Source of the DNA: Cohnella thermotolerans DSM 17683
GTDB taxonomy: Bacteria > Bacillota > Bacilli > Paenibacillales > Paenibacillaceae
Assembly (NCBI RefSeq): GCF_000429825.1
Contig: NZ_AUCP01000040.1
Span: 1-61,167, forward strand
Direction of reading: 5' to 3'
Length of the DNA stretch: 61,167 nt
The notes under the pieces are model-generated. The model was given only the letters and a program-made list of their open reading frames with translations. It searched no databases and was not told the DNA's origin. Both the position numbers and the translations under genes were made by a program. Shown here piece by piece: positions 53,732 through 61,167 of the stretch (position 1 is its first letter; the number at the start of each line of letters is the position of its first letter).

Positions 53732-55276
53732 ATGGAACAACCGGTACCCGTCGTCGAGTTAAAAGGGATTACCAAACGTTTCCCTGGCATCGTCGCAAAC
53801 GACAGCATCAACCTGCAGCTGCGCAAAGGGGAAATCCACGCGCTGCTGGGCGAGAACGGAGCGGGCAAGTCGACGCTCATGAGCATTTTGTTCGGCTTGT
53901 ACCAGCCGGATGAAGGCGAAATTTACGTAAACGGAAAGCGCGAAACGATCGACGGTCCCGGCAAGGCGATCAAGCTCGGCATCGGGATGGTTCACCAGCA
54001 TTTCAAGCTCGTTCACAATTTTACGGTCGCGGAGAACATCGTCCTCGGCATTGAGCCGAGGAAGGGGTTGTCGATCAACTACAAGCAAGCGAACGGGCGA
54101 GTGGCGGAGCTGTCGGAGCAGTACGGCCTTATGGTCGATCCGAAAGCGCTCATTCAGGACATTACCGTAGGCATGCAGCAGCGCGTCGAAATTTTGAAGA
54201 CGCTGTACCGGGGAGCGGAAATTTTAATTTTCGACGAACCGACCGCGGTGCTTACTGTGCAGGAAATTCACGAATTGATGCAAATTTTGCGGAACTTGGC
54301 CGCAGAGGGCAAGTCCATCATTCTCATTACGCACAAGCTCAAAGAAATTATGGAAGTATCGGATCGCGTCACCGTCATTCGGCGGGGCAAAGTGATCGAC
54401 ACGCTCGTCACCTCGGAGACAAGCGAGAGCGAATTGGCGGAGAAAATGGTCGGCAGACGCGTCTCGTTCCAGTTGGACCAGGAGAAGCGCGCGCCCGGGC
54501 CGGCCTTGCTGCAGGTTCGCCAATTGACCGTTAAAGGACACGACAAAGGCAGGAACGTTCTAAACGACGTATCCTTTGAGATTCGCGCAGGCGAAATATT
54601 CGGCCTCGCCGGCGTTGACGGGAACGGCCAACACGAGCTTGTCGAAGCGCTTACAGGCCTAAGGCCGATCGATGGGGGAAGCGTGCTGCTCGGCGACATC
54701 GACATGACCCGCAAAAGCGTGCGGGAACGCATGCGGGCCGGCATCGCGCAAATCCCCGAAGACCGGCAGAAGCACGGGCTTGTGCTCGATTTCAAGGTGA
54801 GCGAGAACATGGTGCTCACGACGTACAAGGACACCCGCTTCGGCCGCGGCGGCTTTATCGACGACAAAGCCGTCGACGAACATTCGGCCAGGCTCGTCCA
54901 GGAGTTCGACGTCCGGACGGCGGGCATCCACGTGCCGATGCGCTCGCTCTCCGGCGGCAATCAGCAGAAGGCGATCATCGCCCGCGAGCTGTCCCGCAAT
55001 CCGCAGCTGCTGATCGCGGTCCAGCCGACGCGCGGCCTCGACATCGGGGCGATCGAATTCGTGCACGAGCGGCTGCTGCAAGCGAAAAACGAAGGCAAAG
55101 CGATCCTGCTCATCTCCTACGAGCTGGACGAGTTGTATAAAATGTCCGATCGGATTGCCGTCATCTTCGACGGACAGATTATGGGCGAGCTGGACAGCGA
55201 GCAGGTGGACGACGAGAAGCTCGGTCTGATGATGGCAGGCAATCGTTTGCAAGAAAAAGGAGGGGGAGCGGCGTGA
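53732..55276 (+). CDS. nupO: Nucleoside ABC transporter ATPase, two ABC domains
   Basis: A 514-residue tandem ATPase. First half: Walker A GENGAGKST, IGMVHQHFKLVHNFTVAENI, DITVGMQQRVEILKTLYRGA and Walker B LIFDEPTAVLT. Second half: degenerate P-loop GVDGNGQHE, RSLSGGNQQKAIIARELSRN. The VGMQQRVEI and MVHQHF blocks are typical of BMP-linked nucleoside importers rather than sugar importers. Stop overlaps nupP by GTGA. Confidence 0.92.
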   Translation: MEQPVPVVELKGITKRFPGIVANDSINLQLRKGEIHALLGENGAGKSTLMSILFGLYQPDEGEIYVNGKRETIDGPGKAIKLGIGMVHQHFKLVHNFTVAENIVLGIEPRKGLSINYKQANGRVAELSEQYGLMVDPKALIQDITVGMQQRVEILKTLYRGAEILIFDEPTAVLTVQEIHELMQILRNLAAEGKSIILITHKLKEIMEVSDRVTVIRRGKVIDTLVTSETSESELAEKMVGRRVSFQLDQEKRAPGPALLQVRQLTVKGHDKGRNVLNDVSFEIRAGEIFGLAGVDGNGQHELVEALTGLRPIDGGSVLLGDIDMTRKSVRERMRAGIAQIPEDRQKHGLVLDFKVSENMVLTTYKDTRFGRGGFIDDKAVDEHSARLVQEFDVRTAGIHVPMRSLSGGNQQKAIIARELSRNPQLLIAVQPTRGLDIGAIEFVHERLLQAKNEGKAILLISYELDELYKMSDRIAVIFDGQIMGELDSEQVDDEKLGLMMAGNRLQEKGGGAA

Positions 55277-56385
55277 CGAAGTGGAGCCGGATTTTCATCA
55301 AATCGAACGTATGGATCCCGCTCATCGCGATCGTTCTGGGCCTGCTGTGCGGCGCCATCGTCATGTGGATCGGCGGATACAACGCCTGGTCGGCCTATTC
55401 GGCTCTCTGGCAGAAAGTGTCCGGCTCGAAGTACGATATCGGCGAGACGATCCGGACGATTACGCCGCTGCTGTTCACCGGATTGTCGGTCGGCTTCGCG
55501 TTCCGGGCGGGCTTGTTCAACATCGGCGCCGACGGCCAGTTCATCATGGGCATGACCGGGGCGACGATCGTCGGCATCAAGCTCCACGGCTTGCCCTGGA
55601 TCGTCCACGCCCCGATCGCGGTCATCGTCGGAGCGCTCGTCGGCGGCCTGTGGGGCGCGATCGCCGGGGTTCTCAAATCGAGCCGCGGCGTCAACGAAGT
55701 CATCTCCTGCATCATGCTCAACTGGATCGCGCTCTACCTGTCCAACTATCTCGTTCGAACGCTCGTGTTGGAGAAGGGACAGCAGCGTTCGCAGATGATT
55801 CAGGATTCGGCTTCGCTGTCGATCGGCTGGCTGTCCAAGGCGATGGACAACGCCCGTATGGACGGGGGCATCTGGGTCGCTTTGATTTGCGTCGCGGTGT
55901 TCTACGTGCTGCTCTGGCGCACGAAGCAGGGCTACGAGCTGCGCGCTGTCGGCCATAACGCGGATGCGGCCAAGGTCGCCGGCATCGACGTCAAGAGCAG
56001 CTTGCTCAAATCGATGATGATCTCCGGCATCTTCGCCGGCCTGGGCGGGGTGTTCGAGGTGCTCGGCGTCTTCCATTACCAGGTCATCTCCGCCGCATCG
56101 TCCGGCTACGGCTTCGACGGCATCGCGGTCGCACTGCTCGGCGGCAATCACCCGATCGGCATTCTGCTCGGCTCCATTCTGTTCGGCGTGCTGACCTACG
56201 GTTCGGCGGGCATGAATTTCACCGCCAACGTCCCGACCGAGATCGTTCGCATCGTCATCGGCTGCATTATCTTCTTCGTGGCGTCGCACGGCTTTATTCA
56301 AATGCTTCTTAACCCCCGGAAGCCGCGCCGCAGTTCCAAAAAGAAGGGAGCGGTAGAACGTGGATCTGATCTCGGACTTGGCTAA
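55273..56385 (+). CDS. nupP: Nucleoside ABC transporter permease
   Basis: A 370-residue BPD_transp_2 permease with about ten helices: GLSVGFAFRAGLFNIGADGQ and FIMGMTGATIVG near helix 3, AGVLKSSRGVNEVISCIMLN, and GYGFDGIAVALLGGNHPIGI late. Start is GTG in a 4-base overlap with nupO. The C-terminus is strongly basic (PRKPRRSSKKKGAVER) and overlaps the next start by 26 bases. Confidence 0.92.
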   Translation: MTKWSRIFIKSNVWIPLIAIVLGLLCGAIVMWIGGYNAWSAYSALWQKVSGSKYDIGETIRTITPLLFTGLSVGFAFRAGLFNIGADGQFIMGMTGATIVGIKLHGLPWIVHAPIAVIVGALVGGLWGAIAGVLKSSRGVNEVISCIMLNWIALYLSNYLVRTLVLEKGQQRSQMIQDSASLSIGWLSKAMDNARMDGGIWVALICVAVFYVLLWRTKQGYELRAVGHNADAAKVAGIDVKSSLLKSMMISGIFAGLGGVFEVLGVFHYQVISAASSGYGFDGIAVALLGGNHPIGILLGSILFGVLTYGSAGMNFTANVPTEIVRIVIGCIIFFVASHGFIQMLLNPRKPRRSSKKKGAVERGSDLGLG

Positions 56386-57325
56386 TCTGGTCAATTCGAC
56401 GCTTGTATTCACGACGGCGTTGATCTTCGGCGCGATGGGCGGGTTGTTCAGCGAGCGATCCGGCGTGTTCAATATCGGAATCGAAGGCATGATGACGGGC
56501 GGCGCTTTCGCCGCGGCGATCGCGACCTGGTACGCGGAGAAAGCCGGCTACGGAGCCGCGTCGCCCTGGCTGGGACTCGCCGCCGGCATCGTCTGCGGCA
56601 TTATGATCTCGCTCCTGCTCGCGGTCGCGGCTGTGACGCTCAAGGCGAATCAGGCGGTCGTCGGCGTCGTCATCAACATTTTGGCGGCGGCTATCACGCT
56701 TTACCTCGTCAAGATTATTTTCAACGGAGCGGGCGATACGGATGTGCTGAGCGACGTCTACTCGAAATGGGCGATCCCTTGGCTGTCTGACATTCCGTTT
56801 TTCGGCAAAGCGCTGTTCAACACGTATCCGACCACCTACATGGCTTACGTGCTCGTGCCGTTGTGCTCGTACCTGCTGTTCAAGACGCCGTTCGGTCTTC
56901 GCCTGCGTTCGGTCGGCGAGCATCCGGGCGCTTCCGATACGGTCGGCATCAACGTGACGAAGTACCGCTACATCGGCGTCCTCATCAGCGGTTTGCTCGC
57001 GGGAATGGGCGGCGCGGCCATTACGCTGACGACGACCGGCAACTTCTCGCACAGCACCGTCTCGGGCCAAGGCTTTATCGCGCTCGCCGCGATGATCTTC
57101 GGCCGGTGGAGCCCGTGGGGCGTGTTCGGCGCGACGTTCTTCTTCGGAATGGCGCAGGCGCTCCGCAACTTCGTCAAGCTGTACGATTGGTCCAAAGATA
57201 TTCCGATGGAATTTCTGTATATGTTCCCCTACGTGCTTACGCTGCTCGTGCTTGCGGGCGCAGTCGGCAAATCCGTCAAGGGGCCGGCCGCCGCGGGCGA
57301 GCCTTACGATCCTTCCAAACGATAA
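56360..57325 (+). CDS. nupQ: Nucleoside ABC transporter permease
   Basis: A 321-residue second permease: IFGAMGGLFSERSGVFNIGI, EGMMTGGAFAAAIATW, LKANQAVVGVVINILAAAIT and GQGFIALAAMIFGRWSPWG. Start GTG 56360 lies inside the end of nupP, with AAGGGAG upstream. Pairs with NupP in the membrane. Ends before a strong bidirectional terminator. Confidence 0.92.
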   Translation: MDLISDLANLVNSTLVFTTALIFGAMGGLFSERSGVFNIGIEGMMTGGAFAAAIATWYAEKAGYGAASPWLGLAAGIVCGIMISLLLAVAAVTLKANQAVVGVVINILAAAITLYLVKIIFNGAGDTDVLSDVYSKWAIPWLSDIPFFGKALFNTYPTTYMAYVLVPLCSYLLFKTPFGLRLRSVGEHPGASDTVGINVTKYRYIGVLISGLLAGMGGAAITLTTTGNFSHSTVSGQGFIALAAMIFGRWSPWGVFGATFFFGMAQALRNFVKLYDWSKDIPMEFLYMFPYVLTLLVLAGAVGKSVKGPAAAGEPYDPSKR

Positions 57326-57344
57326 GGATTGGTCGTTGTGGGAG

Positions 57345-57387
57345 AATAAGGAGCGCCTCGTCCGGAACGGACGAGGCGCTCCTTATT
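57345..57387. terminator. Bidirectional terminator, 20-bp perfect stem
   Basis: AATAAGGAGCGCCTCGTCCG (57345-57364) and its exact complement (57368-57387) surround GAA. It serves the convergent nupQ and MFS genes. Confidence 0.9.
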
Positions 57388-57402
57388 ACGCTCCCGAACC
57401 GC

Positions 57403-58617
57403 TTATGCGCTCAGCTTCGAAGGCTCGGCTGCGGCCGCAGGCTTCCGATGGAGCAGGGCGAAGTAAACGAGGGCGCCCAGAGCGACGGATACGGCGCCGC
57501 ACAGGAACATGATCCGGTTGTTCGACATTGAAGCGATGCTGCCGAGCAGCACGGAGCCGATGCCGATGCCGCCGTCGAAGAAGATGAAGAACGTGCCGGT
57601 AGCCAGTCCTGTGCGATCCTTCGGCGCGGCTTGGATGGCGATCGTTTGCAAGCAGGGGAACAGGCTTCCGTAACCGAGCCCGATAAGCGCGGCCGACAGC
57701 AGAAGCATGAACGCCGAATGCGCGGTGGCCAGGACGATCAGTCCGACGATATAAAGCGCAATGGTCGGGTAGACGATATAATGGCGGTTCAGCCGGTCGA
57801 ACAGTTTGCCGGTAAACGGACGGGCCGCTACGATCATGATCGCATAGACGACAAAATAGTAGCTGGCGACGGCGCTCATGCCGAGCTCCTTGGCGTAGCT
57901 CGGAATGAACGACAGGATGCCGCTGTAGGCGATCGCCAGCAGCAGCGCGGTAATCGAGATCGGAATGGATCGGGCCTCGAACAGCGTTTTGAAGCTGAAT
58001 TTGGTTTTATCTGGGGCGCCCGCCGGTTGCGGAACGGCGGCCGGACGGGGCTTGCGGATTCGGGCTGTCGACAAGCCCAGAACCAAGCCTAGCACGCCGA
58101 ACGCGATAATGACGTTGAACAGAACGTTAAAGCTGGCGTTCTGGATGATCATCAAGCCGAGGAACGGGCCGAGAACCATGGCCAGATTCATGGACAACGT
58201 GTAGTAGCCGAGCCCTTCGCCTTTGCGCTGCTCCGGCACGAGTTCGGATACGATGGCGCCGTTGCCGGTCGTCGCGGCGCCGAAGCTGAGGCCGTGAACG
58301 AACCGAAGCGCCAGCATCATGCCGAACGCCGAGATCGCCGGGTAGAAGAAGGCGCAGACCATAAACAAGGCCAGGGCGGCGATCAGCACGGGCGTGCGGG
58401 CCGGTCCGTCCATCCAACGGCCGGAGAACGGCCGCATGATGACGGCCGCGATGACGTATGCCGTGAGCACCCAGCCGGCTTGCTGCTGGTTGCCGCCCAG
58501 ATGGTCGGTCACAAAGGTGGGGAGCGTCGCGGTCAACGTGTAAAAGGTGATAAAAATAAAAAAGCTGCTTAAGCAGATGCTGATAAACGATTTTGTCCAT
58601 AGTCGCTGCTGTTCCAA
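57403..58617 (-). CDS. MFS transporter, 12-helix
   Basis: A 404-residue major facilitator: helix 1 LSSFFIFITFYTLTATLPTF, motif A-like RPFSGRWMDGPARTP, ALRFVHGLSFGAATTGNGAI and ARPFTGKLFDRLNRHYIVYP at the middle loop, the two halves joined near residue 190. Family of sugar or drug exporters (YfkF/AraJ type). I use TTG 58617 with GAGAGGCG upstream because upstream codons cross a REP-like element region. It is preceded in the same direction by a MarR gene, which probably controls it. Confidence 0.85.
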   Translation of the reverse strand: MEQQRLWTKSFISICLSSFFIFITFYTLTATLPTFVTDHLGGNQQQAGWVLTAYVIAAVIMRPFSGRWMDGPARTPVLIAALALFMVCAFFYPAISAFGMMLALRFVHGLSFGAATTGNGAIVSELVPEQRKGEGLGYYTLSMNLAMVLGPFLGLMIIQNASFNVLFNVIIAFGVLGLVLGLSTARIRKPRPAAVPQPAGAPDKTKFSFKTLFEARSIPISITALLLAIAYSGILSFIPSYAKELGMSAVASYYFVVYAIMIVAARPFTGKLFDRLNRHYIVYPTIALYIVGLIVLATAHSAFMLLLSAALIGLGYGSLFPCLQTIAIQAAPKDRTGLATGTFFIFFDGGIGIGSVLLGSIASMSNNRIMFLCGAVSVALGALVYFALLHRKPAAAAEPSKLSA

Positions 58618-58678
58618 ATTTGTCTTCGCCTCTCTTGTTTGTCGTGGATAAAGCCCAAGAATGCATACCAAGCCAAAA

Positions 58679-58705
58679 CGCCTTCGGCGTCTTCGGACGA
58701 CGAAG
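58679..58705. repeat. REP-like hairpin element, copy C (inverted)
   Basis: Reverse complement of the unit at 33777 and 48909, identical over all 27 bases. Located between the marR stop and the MFS start, so it could form in the shared transcript. Confidence 0.85.
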
Positions 58706-58763
58706 GCGCTTCGCGGCAGCCGATATTCCTGTTAACGCCGTCCTGCTTGCGGGCCTCGCTGGC

Positions 58764-59198
58764 TCAAACGTTCAGCTTCTCGGCTGCGTTGTCGGCGATG
58801 CGAGCAAGCAGCCTTATCAACGCTTCGGTCTCCAACGGAGAAATGCCAGCCGTTACGGCGGCTACGACTTCCTCTTCAATCGGAACGAGCTTCTCGTAGA
58901 GGCGCCTGCCTTCCTCGGTCACGAACGGAAGGTACGAGCGCCGATCCTCCGGATTCGGCTTGCGGACGATGAGCCCTTTGCGCTCCAACTGGTCCAATAT
59001 TCGCGTCACGTTCGTCTGGTCCTTGCTTACGCGGAAGGCCAAATCCTTCTGGCTGATGCCGTCTTCTTCGCCCAGGCGGGCCAGAACCGACCATTGCTCC
59101 GTCGTTACCTCATAAGGCGCGAACCTATGGCCGAGCAACTGGGAAATCCTTCTTCCGGTGCGGTTGATGATGAACCCGATGGAATCGTCCAGCTTCAA
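58764..59198 (-). CDS. MarR family transcriptional regulator
   Basis: A 144-residue winged helix protein: VTTEQWSVLARLGEEDGISQ, KDLAFRVSKDQTNVTRILDQ (recognition helix) and LERKGLIVRKPNPEDRRSYL (wing). MarR proteins release their operator on binding small aromatic or drug ligands. Start is TTG 59198 behind GGGAGG. The promoter carries a 14-base palindrome; the downstream MFS exporter is the likely target. Confidence 0.92.
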   Translation of the reverse strand: MKLDDSIGFIINRTGRRISQLLGHRFAPYEVTTEQWSVLARLGEEDGISQKDLAFRVSKDQTNVTRILDQLERKGLIVRKPNPEDRRSYLPFVTEEGRRLYEKLVPIEEEVVAAVTAGISPLETEALIRLLARIADNAAEKLNV

Positions 59199-59217
59199 GC
59201 GGAAATCCTCCCATCTG

Positions 59218-59259
59218 ATTGCTATAGCAATTATAAATAGAGCAATATTTTATTGTCAA
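59218..59259 (-). promoter_or_regulatory. Consensus promoter of marR with overlapping operator palindrome
   Basis: TTGACA (59259-59254) and TATAAT (59235-59230) are spaced 18. ATTGCTATAGCAAT (59218-59231) is a perfect 14-base palindrome that overlaps the -10 end and start site, the usual place of an autorepressing MarR. Confidence 0.8.
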
Positions 59260-59431
59260 TTGTTTTTGGCCATTCGGATCTTTCTGGGGATGGTTCAATC
59301 GGAATATGGGCCGGCGCTTAAGCGGGAAACGTTCGCGCCCGGCTTCGTTATCCGACCTCGGCGGCTTGAACATTCGCCCGGCAATTGGTAACCTGATCTT
59401 TGAGACGTAACATTGGAGAGTGGCGCCTTTC

Positions 59432-60400
59432 ATGATCACCCGCATGATTACCGCATCGGAGAGCGGCAAACGGCTGCACCGCTATTTGCGCAACCTGATG
59501 CCCAATCTTCCGCTTGGACAAATTTATAAGATGATCGACCAGGGCAAAGCCAAGGTCAACGGCAAGCGGAAAAACCAGAACTACGAGCTGGCGGCCGGAG
59601 ACGAACTTACGCTGTATGTGGACGAGTCCCAGTTCGCCGAAGCGTCCAAGGGACAGAAGAAAACGAAGTATATCGGCGTCAATGCGAACATTGACGTCGT
59701 CTACGAGGACGAGCAGCTGCTTGTCGTCGCCAAGCCGGCCGGCGTGCTGACCCACCCGGACCGCTCGGATCAGAAGGATACGCTCATCAACCGGGTGCAC
59801 GCCTATTTGTATCGGAAGGGAGAGCTGGACAGCGCGCTGTTCATGCCGGCGACGGCCAATCGGCTCGACCGGAACACGAGCGGTCTCGTCCTGATCGGCA
59901 AGACGGCCGGCATGCTGCACCAGTTGAACCAATGGATTCAGAAGCACGAGCTGGAGAAATATTACATCACGATCGTGGAAGGGAAGCTGGAGGGGGAAGG
60001 GACGCTGTCCGCCAATCTGATCCGGGACGAGCGCAGCAACCGCACGTTCGTGGCGGGCGATCCTTCCGTGTCGGCGAAGCGCGGCGGAACCGAGCAGGAG
60101 AAATCGGCCGTCACGCGCTACCGCGCGCTCCAAAGCGCCCGCGGCTACTCGCTCGTGGAGGTGGAGCTGGTCAGCGGCCGGACGCATCAGATTCGCAGCC
60201 ATTTTCAAAGCATCGGCCACTCGCTGCTCGGCGACGTCAAATACGGCGGCAAGCCGTTCGCCGGCGTCAACCACCAGCTGCTGCACGCTTGGCGGATTCG
60301 GCTGCCGGACGGCCGTGAATTCCGCGCGCCGCTGCCCGCGCTCATGCGCCGGACGATCGAGCGCGCCGGCTTGTCGCTTAGCGCGCTGAGCGCGCAATAA
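59432..60400 (+). CDS. RluA family pseudouridine synthase
   Basis: A 322-residue enzyme: an N-terminal S4 RNA-binding part (about 10-65, LHRYLRNLMPNLPLGQIYKM), then the synthase domain with catalytic Asp146 in ANRLDRNTSGLVLIGKT, YITIVEGKL and SGRTHQIRSHFQSIGHSLLG. It converts uridine to pseudouridine in rRNA or tRNA; which site cannot be told. ATG 59432 has GGAGAG upstream at a long spacing; a GTG at 59420 is an alternative. The usual HRLDR is NRLDR here, a frequent variant. Confidence 0.92.
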   Translation: MITRMITASESGKRLHRYLRNLMPNLPLGQIYKMIDQGKAKVNGKRKNQNYELAAGDELTLYVDESQFAEASKGQKKTKYIGVNANIDVVYEDEQLLVVAKPAGVLTHPDRSDQKDTLINRVHAYLYRKGELDSALFMPATANRLDRNTSGLVLIGKTAGMLHQLNQWIQKHELEKYYITIVEGKLEGEGTLSANLIRDERSNRTFVAGDPSVSAKRGGTEQEKSAVTRYRALQSARGYSLVEVELVSGRTHQIRSHFQSIGHSLLGDVKYGGKPFAGVNHQLLHAWRIRLPDGREFRAPLPALMRRTIERAGLSLSALSAQ

Positions 60401-60423
60401 GCGCTCGGAGCGTCCGCGGCGGC

Positions 60424-60460
60424 CTGCGGTGCAATATCGAAAATCGATATTGCACCGCAG
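60424..60460. repeat. Perfect 17-bp inverted repeat with 3-base loop
   Basis: CTGCGGTGCAATATCGA (60424-60440) and TCGATATTGCACCGCAG (60444-60460) are exact complements around AAA, 24 bases after the RluA-family stop. There is no T-run. It could end the transcript without being a classical terminator, or be a binding site. Confidence 0.7.
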
Positions 60461-60536
60461 GAACGGGCCCGGACCCTCGGTCCTCTCTCACGGCTTGCGG
60501 AATCGCCTTTAGCTGCCCGATCGGCTCCCGATCAAG

Positions 60537-60683
60537 TCACCTTAACAATCAAAGTGCCGTGCAGCTTTTCGTCAACGTAAGCGTCCAATTTCCATAATCC
60601 TTCGGTTCGCAAGCCGACGGTCGAAGGGCTGGAAGCCGCAGCAACCGGCCAAGAGCGCGAGGACCATAACCTGCACGACCACC
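60537..60683 (-). pseudogene. Probable relic of a small lipoprotein gene
   Basis: Read leftwards, one frame gives VVVQVMVLALLAGCCGFQPF, a lipobox-like LLAGC at about 60640-60655. A second frame gives PSTVGLRTEGLWKLDAYVDE and KLHGTLIVKVT before a stop at 60537; this has the look of a beta-rich C-terminus of Gram-positive lipoproteins. The two frames do not join, so if both belong to one gene it is frameshifted and internally deleted. I recall similar C-termini in DUF4871-type lipoproteins but cannot confirm it. Confidence 0.4.
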
Positions 60684-60803
60684 ATCCGCAACCCGGCCAT
60701 CCGCATCCTGCGCATCCGCAATCCGCCCACCCGCAACCTGCCTATCCACAACCCGCGCATCCGCAGCCCGACCATTCGCAATCCGCCCATCCGATGCCCC
60801 CCC
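60684..60803. repeat. Degenerate tandem repeat, 8 units of 15 bp
   Basis: Units follow the pattern CATCCGCAACCCGSC: 60684, 60699, 60714, 60729, 60744, 60759, 60774 and 60789, each 15 bases with one to four changes, and a poorer unit at 60666 shifted by 3 bases. The period is a multiple of three, so it keeps frame on both strands. Confidence 0.85.
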
Positions 60804-60836
60804 CATTACGAAATTTAACCTATTTTACTATAAATA

Positions 60837-60957
60837 GGGCTTGCTGAACGAACAAAAAATCCTTATTCCACAAGGGATTTGAGCTACTTTTGTCGAATTT
60901 ATCTGCAAGGAAAACATAGAAAATTGGCAAAAAACCTTGCAGATGGAGTGAGCGAAC
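60837..60957 (+). mobile_element. Left end and leader of an IS5-like element
   Basis: At about 60837 the sequence GGGCTTGCTGAACGAACAAA begins, base composition turns AT-rich, and a transposase frame follows; I take this as the left terminus, by inference because the right end is outside. ATCTGCAAGG (60901-60910) and CCTTGCAGAT (60935-60944) form a perfect 10-bp hairpin that ends right before the GGAG ribosome binding site (60945-60948). Confidence 0.5.
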
Positions 60958-61167
60958 GTGTTCGTGCCGAATCGGGATATGGCAGATCTGTTGGAAAATT
61001 TCTACTTACCCTTTGGCGGGAAGCTTAATCCTGGGAATCGCTGGGTACAGCTTGCCGCACTCATCCCTTGGGATAAAGTGGAAGAGAAATACTTCCAATC
61101 CTTCTCATCGATCGGCATCGGTCAAAAAGCATATTCGGTTCGCATTGCACTCGGTGCCCTCATCATC
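60958..61167 (+). CDS. IS5-like transposase, N-terminal part cut by window edge
   Basis: Seventy residues are visible from GTG 60958: VFVPNRDMADLLENFYLPFG, GKLNPGNRWVQLAALIPWDK, VEEKYFQSFSSIGIGQKAYS, VRIALGALII. The RWVQLA.LIPW and RxALGALII blocks are the DUF772-type N-terminal domain of IS5-family DDE transposases. GGAG lies nine bases upstream. The catalytic acids are beyond the edge, so intactness is unknown. Confidence 0.8.
   Translation, partial: MFVPNRDMADLLENFYLPFGGKLNPGNRWVQLAALIPWDKVEEKYFQSFSSIGIGQKAYSVRIALGALII

Larger units (their letters stand above)
60401..60957. other. Degenerate region before the right IS, no intact gene
   Basis: The 557 bases hold, in order, a 17-bp hairpin (60424), a lipoprotein relic (60537), a 15-bp tandem repeat (60684) and the IS end (from about 60837). 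No complete gene is supported. Confidence 0.7.

Noticed and set aside
52435..53886. 483-codon minus-strand frame opposite the nucleoside-binding lipoprotein
   Set aside because: Antisense shadow; composition is unlike a real protein and the plus strand encodes a complete BMP protein.
60684..60803. Possible CRISPR array
   Set aside because: The repeats are contiguous 15-base units without spacers, so this is a simple tandem repeat.

Overview
This is a 61 kb, GC-rich chromosomal segment of a low-motility-island type, best explained as a spore-forming Firmicute of the Paenibacillaceae (Cohnella/Paenibacillus-like). The reasons are strong Bacillus-type ribosome binding sites with frequent TTG and GTG starts, a YesM/YesN-type two-component system beside a sugar ABC transporter, CidA/CidB with a divergent LysR regulator, a NupNOPQ-type nucleoside importer, and a relic of a bacillithiol-transferase-like DinB gene. 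The genus is an inference. No rRNA, tRNA or CRISPR array was seen. Both edges of the window run into transposase genes.

Layout. 0-3.5 kb: IS remnant, AraC regulator with an unconvincing N-terminus, an orphan RbsA/MglA-type ATPase and an esterase. 3.5-9.2 kb: cidAB with divergent cidR, a 30-residue membrane peptide, an EamA exporter, an RNase HI with viroplasmin domain, a GNAT enzyme, a maltose-acetyltransferase relic and a GH73 glucosaminidase. 9.4-13.8 kb: MocR/PdxR-type regulator, small membrane protein, fabI, uraA. 13.9-28.1 kb: glucuronoxylan/hexuronate region, with uxuB-uxuA-gntR facing uxaC-aguA across a 14+14 bp palindrome, then two sugar ABC permeases, a YesM kinase, a sugar-binding lipoprotein, a YesN response regulator and a Nif3-like gene. 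28-34.8 kb: MFS exporter, then an operon of a small hypothetical gene, nitroreductase, second MFS and cardiolipin synthase, then an aldo/keto reductase.

35.0-48.8 kb is the most distinctive part. A single-direction, tightly packed run of eleven genes holds an XRE-cupin regulator, an Opp/Dpp-type importer (lipoprotein, two permeases, two ATPases), DUF917, HyuA, HyuB, a second shorter HyuA and a second DUF917. I read this as a complete import-and-catabolism unit for a cyclic amide (hydantoin, thiohydantoin, oxoproline or similar); the substrate is not known from sequence.

48.9-61.2 kb: stand-alone LytTR protein with a cre-like site, decayed DinB/BstA gene, adenosine deaminase with a DUF1992 gene, divergent nucleoside hydrolase plus NupNOPQ importer (a nucleoside scavenging block), MFS exporter with its MarR regulator, an RluA-family pseudouridine synthase, then a degenerate tail with a 17-bp perfect hairpin, a lipoprotein relic, a 15-bp tandem repeat and the left end of an IS5-like element. 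Three copies of an identical 27-bp REP-like hairpin lie between genes at 33.8, 48.9 and 58.7 kb.
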